A stretch of 64,000 nucleotides of DNA from Porphyra umbilicalis (taxonomy: Eukaryota > Rhodophyta > Bangiophyceae > Bangiales > Bangiaceae), in contig KV918814.1 of NCBI GenBank assembly GCA_002049455.2, positions 1-64,000 on the forward strand, read 5' to 3'. Every line of letters starts with the position of its first letter. Within the stretch, counting starts at the first letter, position 1. The position numbers were made by a program, and so were the translations under genes. A model generated the notes under the pieces. That model was not told where the DNA came from, made no database searches, and saw only the letters and a list, made by a program, of their open reading frames with translations. Shown piece by piece: positions 1 through 10,452 of the stretch.

Positions 1-511
1 CCGCCGCGGGCGGCTGCGCGGTGCCGTCGCGGTCGCGCCGGCCGCTGCCGTCCCGAGCGACGCCCCGACGCGCGGCGCGCGTCGCCCCGCGACGTGGCGC
101 GGGCGCCTGATCCGCCGCCCGCCGCCCGGCCGCGCGGCGCGGCCGCGCCGCTCGCGCCAGTCGCGGGCGCGCGAGGGGTCGGCGCCGTCGTCGAGGGCCG
201 CCGCCGGCGCGGCCGGCGCGCGGTGCGAGGACCGCGCGGCCCCCGCCCCCGCGGCTGCCTGCCTGCACGCTGCCCGCGTGCCAGGACCGCCGCGCGCGTG
301 TGCCGCAGCGCTACATACCGCCGTCGCGGTCGCCGCCTCGCCGACCCGCCGCCCGTTGTGTCAGCCGGGCTCGCGGGCACCGCCGCTTCCCTGTGCTCTC
401 CCTCCGCCCCCAACGCCCCACTTTGTTTTCCCCCCTGCGCGCGGAACGTTCCCTGGTCCCTCACCTCTCCCTCCGCTCCCCCCCCCCACCCCCCCCTACC
501 CCCCCCCAGCC
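1..511. other. 5' flank of the CLC gene
   Basis: Upstream non-coding sequence of the CLC channel gene. It is very GC-rich for the first 300 bases and then becomes a C/T-rich tract just before the ATG at 512, as expected for a promoter and 5' UTR in this genome. I see no TATA-like element and no convincing upstream exon. The ORFs here are GC-rich shadows. Confidence 0.5.
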
Positions 512-3082
512 ATGCCGCCCACCACGTATGGCGCCGTTGGCGGCGATTCGGCAAACGGCAGCGGCAGCGGCGCCAATGGCAATGGCGGCGGCAGTCCCAA
601 CGGCCAGGGCGCCCGCGCCGGCGGTCGGGGCATGCACGGGGCGCCGAGCAGCAGCGCCCTGAGCATGGCGTCGACGCTCGCGGCGGATGAGCCAGAGGAG
701 AGCATCATGCGGCGGCTACTCATTGGGGTGGTGGTTGGCGTGTTTTGTGGCGTTGCCGCGTGGATTTACTACTCGTACGTGGGTGGGGGGGGCGGGGGGG
801 TCGGGGACGGTGGGGGACATACGGGGGGGGGTGGGGTGGCTGTTTAGCGGTGGCCAAATGGAGTGGGGAGGACGTGGTGGGCTGTTCCCTTTGGGTGGGG
901 GTAGCTGTCGAAGCGGGTGTGGGCGTGTGCTACCGCGTTAACGGCGTCGTGGCGACTGGGGGAGGGCGTGCGCGAGGTGCTTTGCGCCGCGGCTTGTGGT
1001 CGACTGGGTGTCGGGCGTGTCACTGACCATTCTGCCTTGCGTCGTATTGTTCTTTCTTTTTTTTTTGTCCTGCACTATCCTTGGGACAATCTTTTGTTGT
1101 CTTTTTGTCATGCCACTTGCTTCTCTCGTCGCCCCCACCCCCCCCCCGACAGCATTCTCGAACTGCTGCTCGACCTCTTTTGGGAAAAGTTGCCCGAGGG
1201 CCTCATCAAGGCCTTCCCCGGCATCCCATCATCCTTGTACTGGCTATGGATCCCCGTCACGGGCATGATGTTTGCATCCATGGTCGGCATCTCCATCTAC
1301 TTTCTGGGGTTCCCCGGGGACCTCGGCTACACGGTCAATTGCGTGCACGAGCTCGGCTACGTGCCGATGGGCCACGCCCCCTCCATGATCGTCTCGTCCC
1401 AAGCGTCCATCCTCGCCGGCGGCTCCCTCGGCCCCGAAGCGCCCCTCGTGGCCATTTGCGCGTCGATTGCCGGCTGGGTGTCGATGGTCCTCTTTGGCGT
1501 CTCGGGCCGCAAGCGCCTCCGCGCGCACACGCTGTCGGGGATGGCGTGCGCGCTCGCCGCCTTTTTCGGCGTGCCCCTCGGCGGCAGCCTCTTTGCCCTC
1601 GAAATCAACCACCGGCTCGGCTTTGAGTACTACGAGCACGCGGTCGTGGCGGTCGCGTCGGGGTCGACGTGCCTCGTCGTGTTTCGGTGGCTGGCGGGGC
1701 TCGCGATTGCGCCGATTTGGAATGTGACGCCGGCGGGGGGGGGGGAGGTGGGTGTCGGCGCCGAGGTGGGCGCGGAGCTGGCGCACCTGGGCGACTCGTC
1801 GGCGGAGCTGGTCGTCATTGGGCTCGCCTTTGGGCTCCTCGGCGCGGGCGTTGCGTGGGTGTTTGCGACGGTGCACGCCGCCATTGGGCGGTCGGTGGGG
1901 CGCCTCGGGTTGACGGGGAAGGACATTCCCCTGTCCCTGATCGGTGGCGCTTTTATCTGCTTTTTTGCCGTGCTGGTGCCGCAGAGCGCGTTTTGGTACG
2001 TTTTGGGGGGGGGGGGGACGGGCGAGACGACGACAGGACACGGGCGTGAGCAGCCGGCCAGTGACTGCCGAGCGGTGCACCGGTGCCGCGGCGTGGGGGT
2101 CCTTGACGCGGCGCGCTAACCTGCTTTGCATTCCCTTTCCCTTTCCCTCCCGTCTGTGCCCCCCCCCCACGCGTTTTCCCGCACCCCCCAGGGGCGAGTT
2201 TGAGATGCAAACGATTGCCACCCTCGGCAAAGCCCCCCTCGCGCACCTGTGGCCGGCGGGCGGCTTGACCAACTTCACCATTGATACGCCGCTCAATTTG
2301 GTCATCCTCGGCATTGTCAAACTTCTCGCCATCTCCTTTACGGTGCACGGCGGCTTTCGTGGCGGCTACATCTTCCCCGCCATGGCGGCGGGCGCCGCCT
2401 TTGGCCGCGCCGTCTCCCTCCTGCTGCCCGTCCCGCCCGCCATTGCGGTGCTGTGCACCGCCGCGGGGGTGACCGTCGCCATTACGCGCACGGTGTTTGC
2501 GACGACCATCATCCTGACGGCGCTTTCGGGGGAGGTCAATGCCGCCTCACCGGTGCTGGCCGCGTCGCTGGGCGCCGCGTTTGCCACCTTTTACATGCCG
2601 TTTATCGGCTCGCAGCGGGCGCGGGAGGACCGTTTTGACGCGCAAATCCACTACCGCACGTTTGAGGTACGGGGGGGGGGGTCGGGTGGGGGGGGGGTGT
2701 CGGACGGCTGTCGGCGGCCTCGCCAGCGGCCGCCGTCGTTTTTGCTGGTATGGTACGCCGGGTGCCGCGCGCTTGGCATTTCAGACCTGTCCTCTTGGAG
2801 CGCCCCACTCACCGCCGCTTGTGCCTGCACGTCTGCCTGGTCGGCCAGAGTGGCTTTGCTCCTTTTTTCTTTCCGTTTCTTGTTGTTTCTACTGCCCACC
2901 TGCAGGGTACCTGGGACGACTCCCTGCCGGCGGCGGTGGCCAAGGATGGGTCCACCAACGGTGGCGCTCCCCCGCCTGGCGACGTGGAGGCCGGGCCGGC
3001 GGGCGCGCGCCGGTCGCGCTTGCGCGACTCGTCCCCCGCGTCGGACGTGACGGTTGAGCCCAGGGAGAGCACGCCGCTGTAG
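512..3082 (+). CDS. CLC-type voltage-gated chloride channel / anion antiporter
   Basis: Four exons: 512-774, 1153-1995, 2192-2666 and 2906-3082. Spliced they give 585 aa with consistent phases; the first junction restores IYYS|ILELL and the second AFW|GEFEMQ. CLC proteins are homodimeric membrane channels or anion/proton antiporters. Family signatures are present: GSLGPEAP with the gating glutamate at about residue 183, GVPLGGSLFALE shortly after, and GGFRGGYIFP at about 422 in front of GAAFGR. The 96-aa N-terminus before exon 2 is Gly/Ser-rich and cytosolic-looking, ending in a first hydrophobic helix (RRLLIGVVVGVFCGVAAWIY). The C-terminal exon adds a short hydrophilic tail, and no CBS pair is visible, so this resembles the compact plant/cyanobacterial CLC-e/f-like class. 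Subcellular location (plastid, vacuole or plasma membrane) cannot be decided. The gene is convergent with the CAAX protease gene. Confidence 0.9.
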
Positions 3083-3964
3083 CGCGGGGTGTAGCGCGGC
3101 CGCGTCGACGCTGGGAGAGGCGACGGACGGTCGGGGGGGGGCCCCCCCGCCCCTTCCATTTCACTGTTTGAGGGGGCACGCCATCGCCGAGTGTCGGGTT
3201 TGGGTGTCCGCCGCGTGCGGGCGGGCGGTGGTGGGGAGCGCCCGTCGTGGGGCGGCTCCCAACCGCCGTTGCCGCCCCTTCCATCAAGTTTTTGAAGGGG
3301 CTGGCGAGGGGTACCGATTCCGTTTGGCTGGCTTTGGTTTTTTCTTTGTTTTGTGTTTCCCGCACACTGAGGATTGACTGTATTTTGTGCGGTGCGGGTG
3401 GGGGGCGTCGGTCACGCGGGGCTGCCAGTTGCCAGGAGCGGGGAGCGGCCACGCCACGCAGCCAATACGACGGTGGCTTGTCCGGTCGGGCTGATCAGGG
3501 AAGCGCGTCGTGTCGCGTGTCGGCTCGACAGTAGGCCTGTCAGCTTAACGACCGTCTTCGCGGCGCTGCATGGTCATGCGCCTGCCGATAGAAGTGCAAG
3601 GCGCCGACCACCCCGACTTGCAGGCCACCAGGTGTGGGCGCGTGCGACGATACAAGCGCGCATGCGCGGTGGACACGATTGCCCGTCCGCCAAGAAGCAG
3701 GTTGCCAAAAAGAAAAAGGCAACATGGAGGCATGCCGAGCGGGTGCTCTTTGAGGCCAAGGGCGGTGGGTCTTGGGTAGACAAAACAACAAGGCCAGGAA
3801 AGGGAGACCGAAAAAGTAGTCTAGGACAACACGGGCAGTCCAAACCGGGCTGCCATTCACACGCGGCCCGCCGTCCACCGTGGTAGAGCGTAGACACACA
3901 CCCGGTCACCAAAACTGCCGACGCCCACGCTGCGGTGGGTGCCGGCCAAGAACGGAGGCCGACC
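3083..3964. other. Convergent intergenic region (CLC / CAAX protease)
   Basis: This holds the two 3' UTRs of convergent genes. T-rich patches lie around 3330-3370. No AATAAA stands out in a useful place and I see no further gene. The long minus-strand ORF that crosses it is only unspliced read-through from the protease gene intron. Confidence 0.5.
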
Positions 3965-5649
3965 TCACTCAAAGTCGGTAAAGTTGCGAAGGCCGAGGAA
4001 GCTCGACAAGAACACTCGGCTGTTCCACCTGCAGACGGCGAAACGAGAGGAACAATAAAAAGGGAGCAACGGAGGACCAATAAAGGGGACACGGGGAGCG
4101 TGAACAAGGGCGTCAGTATGGCACTCCAGTGCGACAGAAAAGAGGAGCTCACCAACGACAGTACATCGCCCACAACACGACTGCTGCCGCACGCGAGGCC
4201 AATAGTAAACAATGCGAGATGCCATGACCCACCAACGCACATGGCATGGATGATGATCGTGACTGCAAGGTTGTTGGACTTGGTGTACAGAATGGCCCAA
4301 ATGAAGCCGAGCACCGTCAGCGGCAGCACTCCTTGGATGTTGAGGTGGTGCACAGCAAAGAGCACGGAGCTCACAGGGATGGCCGCCCACATGGGCAGGT
4401 AGCAGGCCAGGGCTGGGAGCAGGAAGCCCCGGTAGAGGACCTCCTCAAACACTGGCGCGGTGATGCACGGCCCGACGCACCCCACGGCCATGGCCATCAC
4501 GTCCCGATTCTCCGGGTTGATGAGCTTGGACACCACCGTGTCCTCGTTGAACAGTGACGACGGCAGCAGCCAGTGGTTCAGCACATCCGCGCCGTTGAAG
4601 AACATGGCCGACACGTAGTAGCCGCCGACCGCCCACGCAAGCCAGTTGGTGCGCCACTTCCACGACAGCCACGAGCCGCGGCGGGGGAAAAAGGGGTTGA
4701 GCTTGGAGCGGAGGATCTTGACGCCCGCAAACACCCAGATCAGGTGGCCGAGGAGCACCTTCCACGCCCGCGTCGTGGCAATGGTCAGCGGCACGCCGAG
4801 GCCGACGAGCAGGAAGAGCACCTGCTCAATGAGCACCGCCCCATAGCCCGACGCGAGGTAGGCCACGACGAGCAGGACGGTCGTGTTGGCAATCTTGCGC
4901 TTATCCGCCCGGCTCACCGACCACGGCGGATGCTCCGACGAGAGGAGCGGCGGGAGCGCGCGGGGCAGCCGCAAGAGCACCTTGCGGATGAGGAGGGTGC
5001 CGAGCGCCACGACTGCGCCCGCGGCCGTGTCAAACCCAACGTTGGAGAAGAGGCCCTTGGCGTTGGGGATGGCGGATTGGGGCAGCTTCCACCCGCCAGT
5101 GGAAAAGTAGAGCACGTGGAGGGCGTACAAGGGGAAAGCAATGAGCAGTTGGAGCCACGGGCGCGCGCGGATGTACATGATGGTGTCGCCGACCCAGGCG
5201 GGGGCGGTGGCCGGCAACCACGCGGGGTGGCCCGCGTCGAGGGCGTCGAGTTTGGCGGCCGTCGACGACACCTCGCCGTCGCCCGCCTCGTCGTCATCCT
5301 CATACTCGTCCTCGTCCTCCTCGTCCTCATCATCCGACGACTCTTCCTCCTCCTCAACGAGCGCCTCAGAGGCCATACACAGGGGTAGGAGGGAGGGGGG
5401 GCCCGCGCCACGCGTGGCGCCGCGTCTTGGCACCACCCGCGCGCGGCGGGAGCGGAGGAGCGCTGCGGCGCCGCCGCCAAACGGCTTGCCGAAGGCGGCA
5501 GAGCCGCTCAGCCACACAGGGCGGGCGCACGTACGGGGCGCTGCCGCCGCCGCCGACACCCCCGCCCGCGTCGCCGGCCGCACGGCCGCCCACGGGGCGC
5601 CGGCAAAGGCGGCGACGCGGGCGCCCGCACCGGGCGGTGGGGACCCCAT
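3965..5649 (-). CDS. CPBP/CAAX-type intramembrane metalloprotease, probably plastid
   Basis: Minus-strand exons 4241-5649 and 3965-4028, 490 aa. The start at 5649 is the first ATG of the frame. This is a CPBP (type II CAAX prenyl endopeptidase, Rce1-like) membrane protease. The catalytic motifs are EEVLYRG at about 402 (E402, E403, R407), FAVHHL with H434/H435, and HAMWNS at 468-473. The last motif is created only by splicing, which strongly supports the intron. Several hydrophobic helices precede the motifs. The N-terminus (about 80 aa, Ala/Arg-rich) looks like a plastid transit peptide. It is followed by a very acidic stretch of Glu/Asp/Ser (about 93-125) and then the membrane domain. Plant CPBP proteins process or scaffold membrane proteins; the substrate here is unknown. 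Removal of the 212-bp intron is needed, as read-through would lose the catalytic Asn. Confidence 0.88.
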
Positions 5650-7113
5650 GGCCCGCCGCACCGTGCCGTCGGCCGACCGCCCCGCCGCGGCTCGGGAATC
5701 ACACGGCAGTGGGGGACCGACACGGGCGCTATCGCCTCTGCGGTCGACGGGGCGTCGCGGGGGGGGCGGCGCGTCGTCGGGCGGCGCGGCAGCGTCGTCG
5801 AGGGCGGCGGCGCGCGGCGGCAGTCGCGCGCGGGAGCGAGGCGGGCGAGACGGTGCGCTGCGGGGCGGGTGGGGGCATCTCCGTTTCGCCAGAACCCTGA
5901 TCGCCGGCTGCTCACCAACTGGTGTCCAGAAATTGCCAACTTACAATGGGCAGTGAGATCGGAGCTCAGGCGACTGCCTTCCATATTTATGGTAATCAAT
6001 TAAATATATACAAAGTAGTACCATATAAATGTGTTTTTCGGGATCAGAAGCGTGATCGACTGACTGATGGACCGACAAATCGAAAATGGCCACTGAAGTG
6101 CGGTTAGCGGATCCAAGCGATACAAGGGACTGCGGGGCTTGACCACGAACGCCGTCGTCGTCAACGCGACGCGCGCTGTGGGTGCCTCGGCGGCTGGTGT
6201 CGAGCAGGCCTTTTCCGATGCCTGGCGTCTCCCTTTCAACACGCTGTTTGAACCATGAGGTATGTCGAGTATTCTTGATACGTGCTGGTATCTATGCGGC
6301 GAGCGGTGTGCCGGTGTCACTCGGTGATCCAGTGCCAGAGCCCCCGGCTCCGCGTCGCCACATGTCTTTCCGGACCGCACGCAGCGGCATCCGCGTCCAG
6401 TGATGAGAACTAGTTTTTACAAACTTTTGCGTTATCTTTGGTAGAGGCACCTCGGTGCCGTGACCACTCTAATCTAACCCAGCTTTCTGAAAGGACACAC
6501 CACACGCGGCCGCGTTGGCATGTCGACCTGCCTACGGCAACCGAGTCGGCTCTGATCTGCGGCAGCAACTAACGGGTTTTTCGTGGGCCTGCGGAGCGGT
6601 GTGCTTATGGACTGGTCGCTTTGGCGGTGCAGTCTTTGTGGTCGGGCGGCAGTCGTTGAGGGTAGGCGTGGCGATGTGATGCTGGGCGACCGGCATGCAT
6701 TCTATTGGGTGCGCTCTCTTTCTGGTCTTTCTCTACGCGAGTGTTGGTGCCTCTGTGGACAATCCTCTTTGCCTTGCCCGATGGCTTGCCGCCTCAGAAG
6801 CAGTGCCTCGTTGTATCAATAAACATCCCTTGGTCGTGAATCTGCTCGCCCTGCCATCGAGCACACCTTCCTCAAGCGATGTTGAACACTGACGGGACGT
6901 GCGATTCTCCGCGTTCCACCGCCATCGTGGTGGATGATCTTGACTCGCCATGTCGGCCACCACGCCTCAGAGCCGAACGAAATCACATCCTCGACGCAAG
7001 TTGCGGAAGGTGTTCTATTGCTGGAGGTGGCGCAGCATCCACCTGGACCTGCTCGATCCCAACCCAGGCTCCGAGACGCTCACACACCAGGAGCAGCTTT
7101 ATGACAACCACTG
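5650..7113. other. Intergenic region
   Basis: This lies between the 5' end of the CAAX protease and the 3' end of eIF2A, both on the minus strand. It starts GC-rich (promoter/5' UTR side) and contains an AT-rich island at about 5980-6040. No ORF with coding character was found. Short hydrophobic ORFs at 6580-6890 lack any recognisable feature. Confidence 0.4.
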
Positions 7114-9216
7114 TCACGTGCGCAGTGCGGACAGGCGATCCTCTAACTGCGTCATCTGCTCGCGAAGCGCGCCCTCCGAGTCCACCTTTGTCAGCTGCTC
7201 CTCGTTGAGCTCCTTGCCGGCCGCCCGGTCCGCCTGCAGTGTGCCGACCTGCCGCAACTTCTTGGACAGCCCCTTGAGCTTCTTCTCCACCTCCTCCACC
7301 GTCATCAGCTCCTCCACCGCAATCGCCGGCACTGACGAGGGCGGCTTGGTTGGCGCCGCCGCTACCGTCGCCTTCGCCGCCTCCACCGCTGGCGCAGGGG
7401 CGGTGCCGGCCTGGGCGTTCCCCCCACCCGCAGCCGCGGCCTTTTCCCGCGCCGCCTTCTCCTTCTTCTTGGCATTCTTCTTTTGGCTCTTGGTCAGCTC
7501 CCCCCCCGCTACCGGCGCGTCCTCCTCCGCGAGGCCCGCAATCGCCCGCTTGGGCCGCGCAAACCCAATCGTCTGCGACTTTTTGGTATCGTCGTCGCCG
7601 CCGCCGACGCCGCCAAAAACGCCGCCCGTCACCCGACCGGCTTCGACCGTCTCGTGGAGTTTGAAGGCCGGCGCCCGGCCGCGCATGCCCGGCGGTCGGT
7701 ACGCCTCAACGGCCGGCGCCGACGGCGGCGCCGCGGCCGCCACCGCAGCTTTACCGCCCACGCCCGCCGTGCCACGCTCTGGGGACTTTGCCCGCGGTGG
7801 CAGGTCCGCCGGCAACACGGGCACAAAGGTCGCTTGAAGCAGGAACTCACCGTCGGGCAGCTTGACCCGCTCCACCACCGACCCGTCGTAGCGGTAGATG
7901 GCGTAGCCATTGTCCACCCGCAGCCGCGGGAAGGTGGTTGCCGCCAAGAAGAGGCGCCCGTCGGGCGCCCACCCGTATGCCGTCGCGCAGTTGGTGTCAA
8001 AGGCGCCGACTTTAGTGCCGGCCACCTTGTCCCACACCTCCACCCCGCCGGGGAGGTTGCCAAAGCCGGCGAGCACCAGCCGCCGGCTGGCGGGGGCGGG
8101 CGCAAAGAGCGCCGTATTCCGCGGGCCCGTCCCGTAATCAAACACCGGCTTGGCGGCGCCGGTGAAGAGCGACGCCCGCGCGGGCGTCGACCCATAGACG
8201 ATCGCAAAGCTGTTGCCTTGCGCGTTCCAGTCGGCTGCAAAGACGGGGCCGTCTTTGGGCAGCGCCAGCCGCTCAATGCGGGGCTCGCCCTTGACGGTTG
8301 CGTAGAAGATGGCCGACTCGCCATAGTAGGATTTGCCAGATGTGTCGGTGTTGGTCGACGTGGTCGCGAGCAGCGCGGTGCTCGACGCGTTCCACTTGTA
8401 CTCGACGGCGTCAGCTTTGAAGGTCGACTTGGACGCCAGGGGCTTGCTCGCGTCGAGCGTGCCGCCGCTGCCGCCGACGTCGCCGCCGCCGCCGTCGCCG
8501 TTGCCATTGCCCTCAGCGACGACCGCAGAGGCATCGCCGGCGATCGGGACGGCGTGCAGCACCAGGCGGCCGGGCGACGACGCGCCCGCCGGCACAAAAG
8601 CCGCAATGTGCTTGCCGTTTGGGGACAGCTGGAAAGCGCCCGCGCCCACCACCTTGACGCGCCCATACGGGGGCTTGCCAATCGCTGGGGGCGCCCCCCC
8701 CGGCCCCGCCGTGTCGTAAAAGCATACTTCAGTCTTGGTCAGCCGCGCCGCCACCGCTTCGTCGGTACTCCACTGCACATACGGCCACTTTTCGCGGTCA
8801 AACAGCTTTTGGTGCCACGCCGCCACCCGCACGCCGTCCGCCACGCGGTAGACGCCAAGGTTAGGAAACGCCTCCTGCGACAGGTGCGCCTGGGCGGGTC
8901 GGCACCAGGCCAGCACGGCGGTGGCCGACGGGGAGAAGGCGACGGCCGAAACCTTGCCAGGCGCCGCCGGGTCCGACGTGCCGCCAAAGTGGCACACCTC
9001 CTCCCCGCTGGCCGTCGACCGGACGACGGCGTGGCAGTCGGCGCCCTCAATGGAGAGCGCTAGACCGCCATCCGTGGAGAAGAGGATGTCGGTGGAAGAC
9101 GGCGGGAGCGTTACGGGGGCGGGTGTGTCGCCATGGGAGGGGGCATCTGCCGGTTCCCGGTACGCCTGGATGGACGTGCCGGTGCTTTTCCGCAACAGGA
9201 TGCGGAGGCCGCCCAT
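7114..9216 (-). CDS. EIF2A: Eukaryotic translation initiation factor 2A (eIF2A)
   Basis: Single exon, 700 aa. I chose the ATG at 9216 because the frame upstream has only a non-ATG extension and the family begins directly with a strand like RILLRKSTG. eIF2A is a monomeric factor that can bring initiator tRNA to the 40S subunit and acts in non-canonical initiation. The N-terminal two-thirds form a nine-bladed beta-propeller (repeated W/Y-containing blades, e.g. WPYVQWSTDE, VEVWDK, AYGWAPDGR). It is followed by the family-typical YRPPG motif at about residues 503-510, a lysine-rich segment (TKSQKKNAKKKEK), and a C-terminal coiled coil (VEEVEKKLKGLSKKLRQV). A Gly/Asp-rich insert lies in the propeller at about 240-260. 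Cytosolic housekeeping gene, divergent from the CYP97B-like gene. Confidence 0.93.
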   Translation of the reverse strand: MGGLRILLRKSTGTSIQAYREPADAPSHGDTPAPVTLPPSSTDILFSTDGGLALSIEGADCHAVVRSTASGEEVCHFGGTSDPAAPGKVSAVAFSPSATAVLAWCRPAQAHLSQEAFPNLGVYRVADGVRVAAWHQKLFDREKWPYVQWSTDEAVAARLTKTEVCFYDTAGPGGAPPAIGKPPYGRVKVVGAGAFQLSPNGKHIAAFVPAGASSPGRLVLHAVPIAGDASAVVAEGNGNGDGGGGDVGGSGGTLDASKPLASKSTFKADAVEYKWNASSTALLATTSTNTDTSGKSYYGESAIFYATVKGEPRIERLALPKDGPVFAADWNAQGNSFAIVYGSTPARASLFTGAAKPVFDYGTGPRNTALFAPAPASRRLVLAGFGNLPGGVEVWDKVAGTKVGAFDTNCATAYGWAPDGRLFLAATTFPRLRVDNGYAIYRYDGSVVERVKLPDGEFLLQATFVPVLPADLPPRAKSPERGTAGVGGKAAVAAAAPPSAPAVEAYRPPGMRGRAPAFKLHETVEAGRVTGGVFGGVGGGDDDTKKSQTIGFARPKRAIAGLAEEDAPVAGGELTKSQKKNAKKKEKAAREKAAAAGGGNAQAGTAPAPAVEAAKATVAAAPTKPPSSVPAIAVEELMTVEEVEKKLKGLSKKLRQVGTLQADRAAGKELNEEQLTKVDSEGALREQMTQLEDRLSALRT

Positions 9217-10452
9217 ATTGGCGACCACGAGGCGACCACGCGGCAACGCCGTAGCAACCAGCAGCAACGGCAGGTAGTGACAAGCTTCTTGGTCTCGGCA
9301 GCGTCGCTGAGCGACTGATCTGATGATGCCGGGGCGAGTCGCTGCCACGATGCGGAGCAGTCAGGTGGCCGCGGCCGGACTGTGCCGACGTGATGACCGA
9401 TTTGCCTTCTCGCCGGTGGGGCTCTTCCCGGCACCACCGTCAAGAACGCCATCGCAGAGAAGTAGTTACTCCAAACTAGATCTTCCGCAGTTGAAAGCGA
9501 TGTAATTACAAACCCTCTGTTCAAGATCTCCCGATATCTCCCCGCATGCAAAAGATCGTCATTTGTGTATTCTCTTTTTGGTACACCATCTAGTTAGACA
9601 GCAAGAGCTGATCGCGAGTCACCGAGGATGTCCCTAAAACGCCGCCATACGAAGCTCGGTTTCCATCGCCTTGCGGTTGGATGGCAGACAAATGTCCCAT
9701 GAGTGCGGCTGCTGCAGCTGCTCCCAGCTCGTGCAGATGATTTGCCTACAAGTGCGGTGAGAACTCAATGGGTTCGGATGCAAACCAGTCTCTCGATCCA
9801 AACATACTGCTTTCGTGTCGAATATCACACACATGCGTGTGTTGCAAGCCGTATAGTGCTCGAGTAATCGTTTAAATTCATATTCTTAGTCAACTCTGTA
9901 GAATACTTCGGTCATAGGCGGCTATATGCCGGGAAATGACGATCGCTCAACTTGTGCCAGCTTGGATGGCCGTTCTCATCTTCCACATTGCATCATCTGC
10001 CCTCTGAGACCGTCAACCGATGCTGCCTGCCGTTTAATTGTGGATCGATGGTACAGAATGTGACTCGCCGCCGCGACCATCGCCTACCAGGCGGCGGGAC
10101 GGTGCCTTGCCCGCCGCTGGAGTGCTGGAAGGGCGGCTGGTCCTTAGCTTAACCCATCGAGCAGGTCTATTCGATTCCAAACCCTGATCTGAGCCGCAAG
10201 GGGGTCCTGCCGCTTGCAATCGGCCATTCTCTCGGCCGCACGAGTCCCTTCCGTCGCGACGGGCTGCTGTCTCCCCCGCTACCATTGCCCTCCCATCCCC
10301 GCCCTTGCTCATCGCTCGCATTCCCATCCCCATCGGTTGCTGTCCAGGTGACCCCGCGCCGTCGTGTTCGGAATGCTCACCTGACCCACGCTGCCGCCAC
10401 TTTCGCACCTGTCGGCGTCGCCAGCGGCGTTTCCCTTGCTACCAACCCGGTC
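9217..10452. other. Divergent promoter region (eIF2A / CYP97B-like)
   Basis: Shared upstream region of two divergently transcribed genes. It is AT-richer than the genes, especially at 9540-9960. The 5' part of the P450 frame (10285-10452) has no ATG before 10453 and is treated as 5' UTR. No other coding sequence is supported. Confidence 0.5.

Noticed and set aside
3574-4240. Unspliced extension of the CAAX protease to a 695-aa protein
   Set aside because: Read-through destroys the HAMWN catalytic motif, whereas the GTGCGT/CAG intron restores it and ends in a sensible C-terminus.
10285-10452. 56-residue N-terminal extension of the CYP97B-like P450
   Set aside because: The frame there begins with TTG and has no ATG before 10453.
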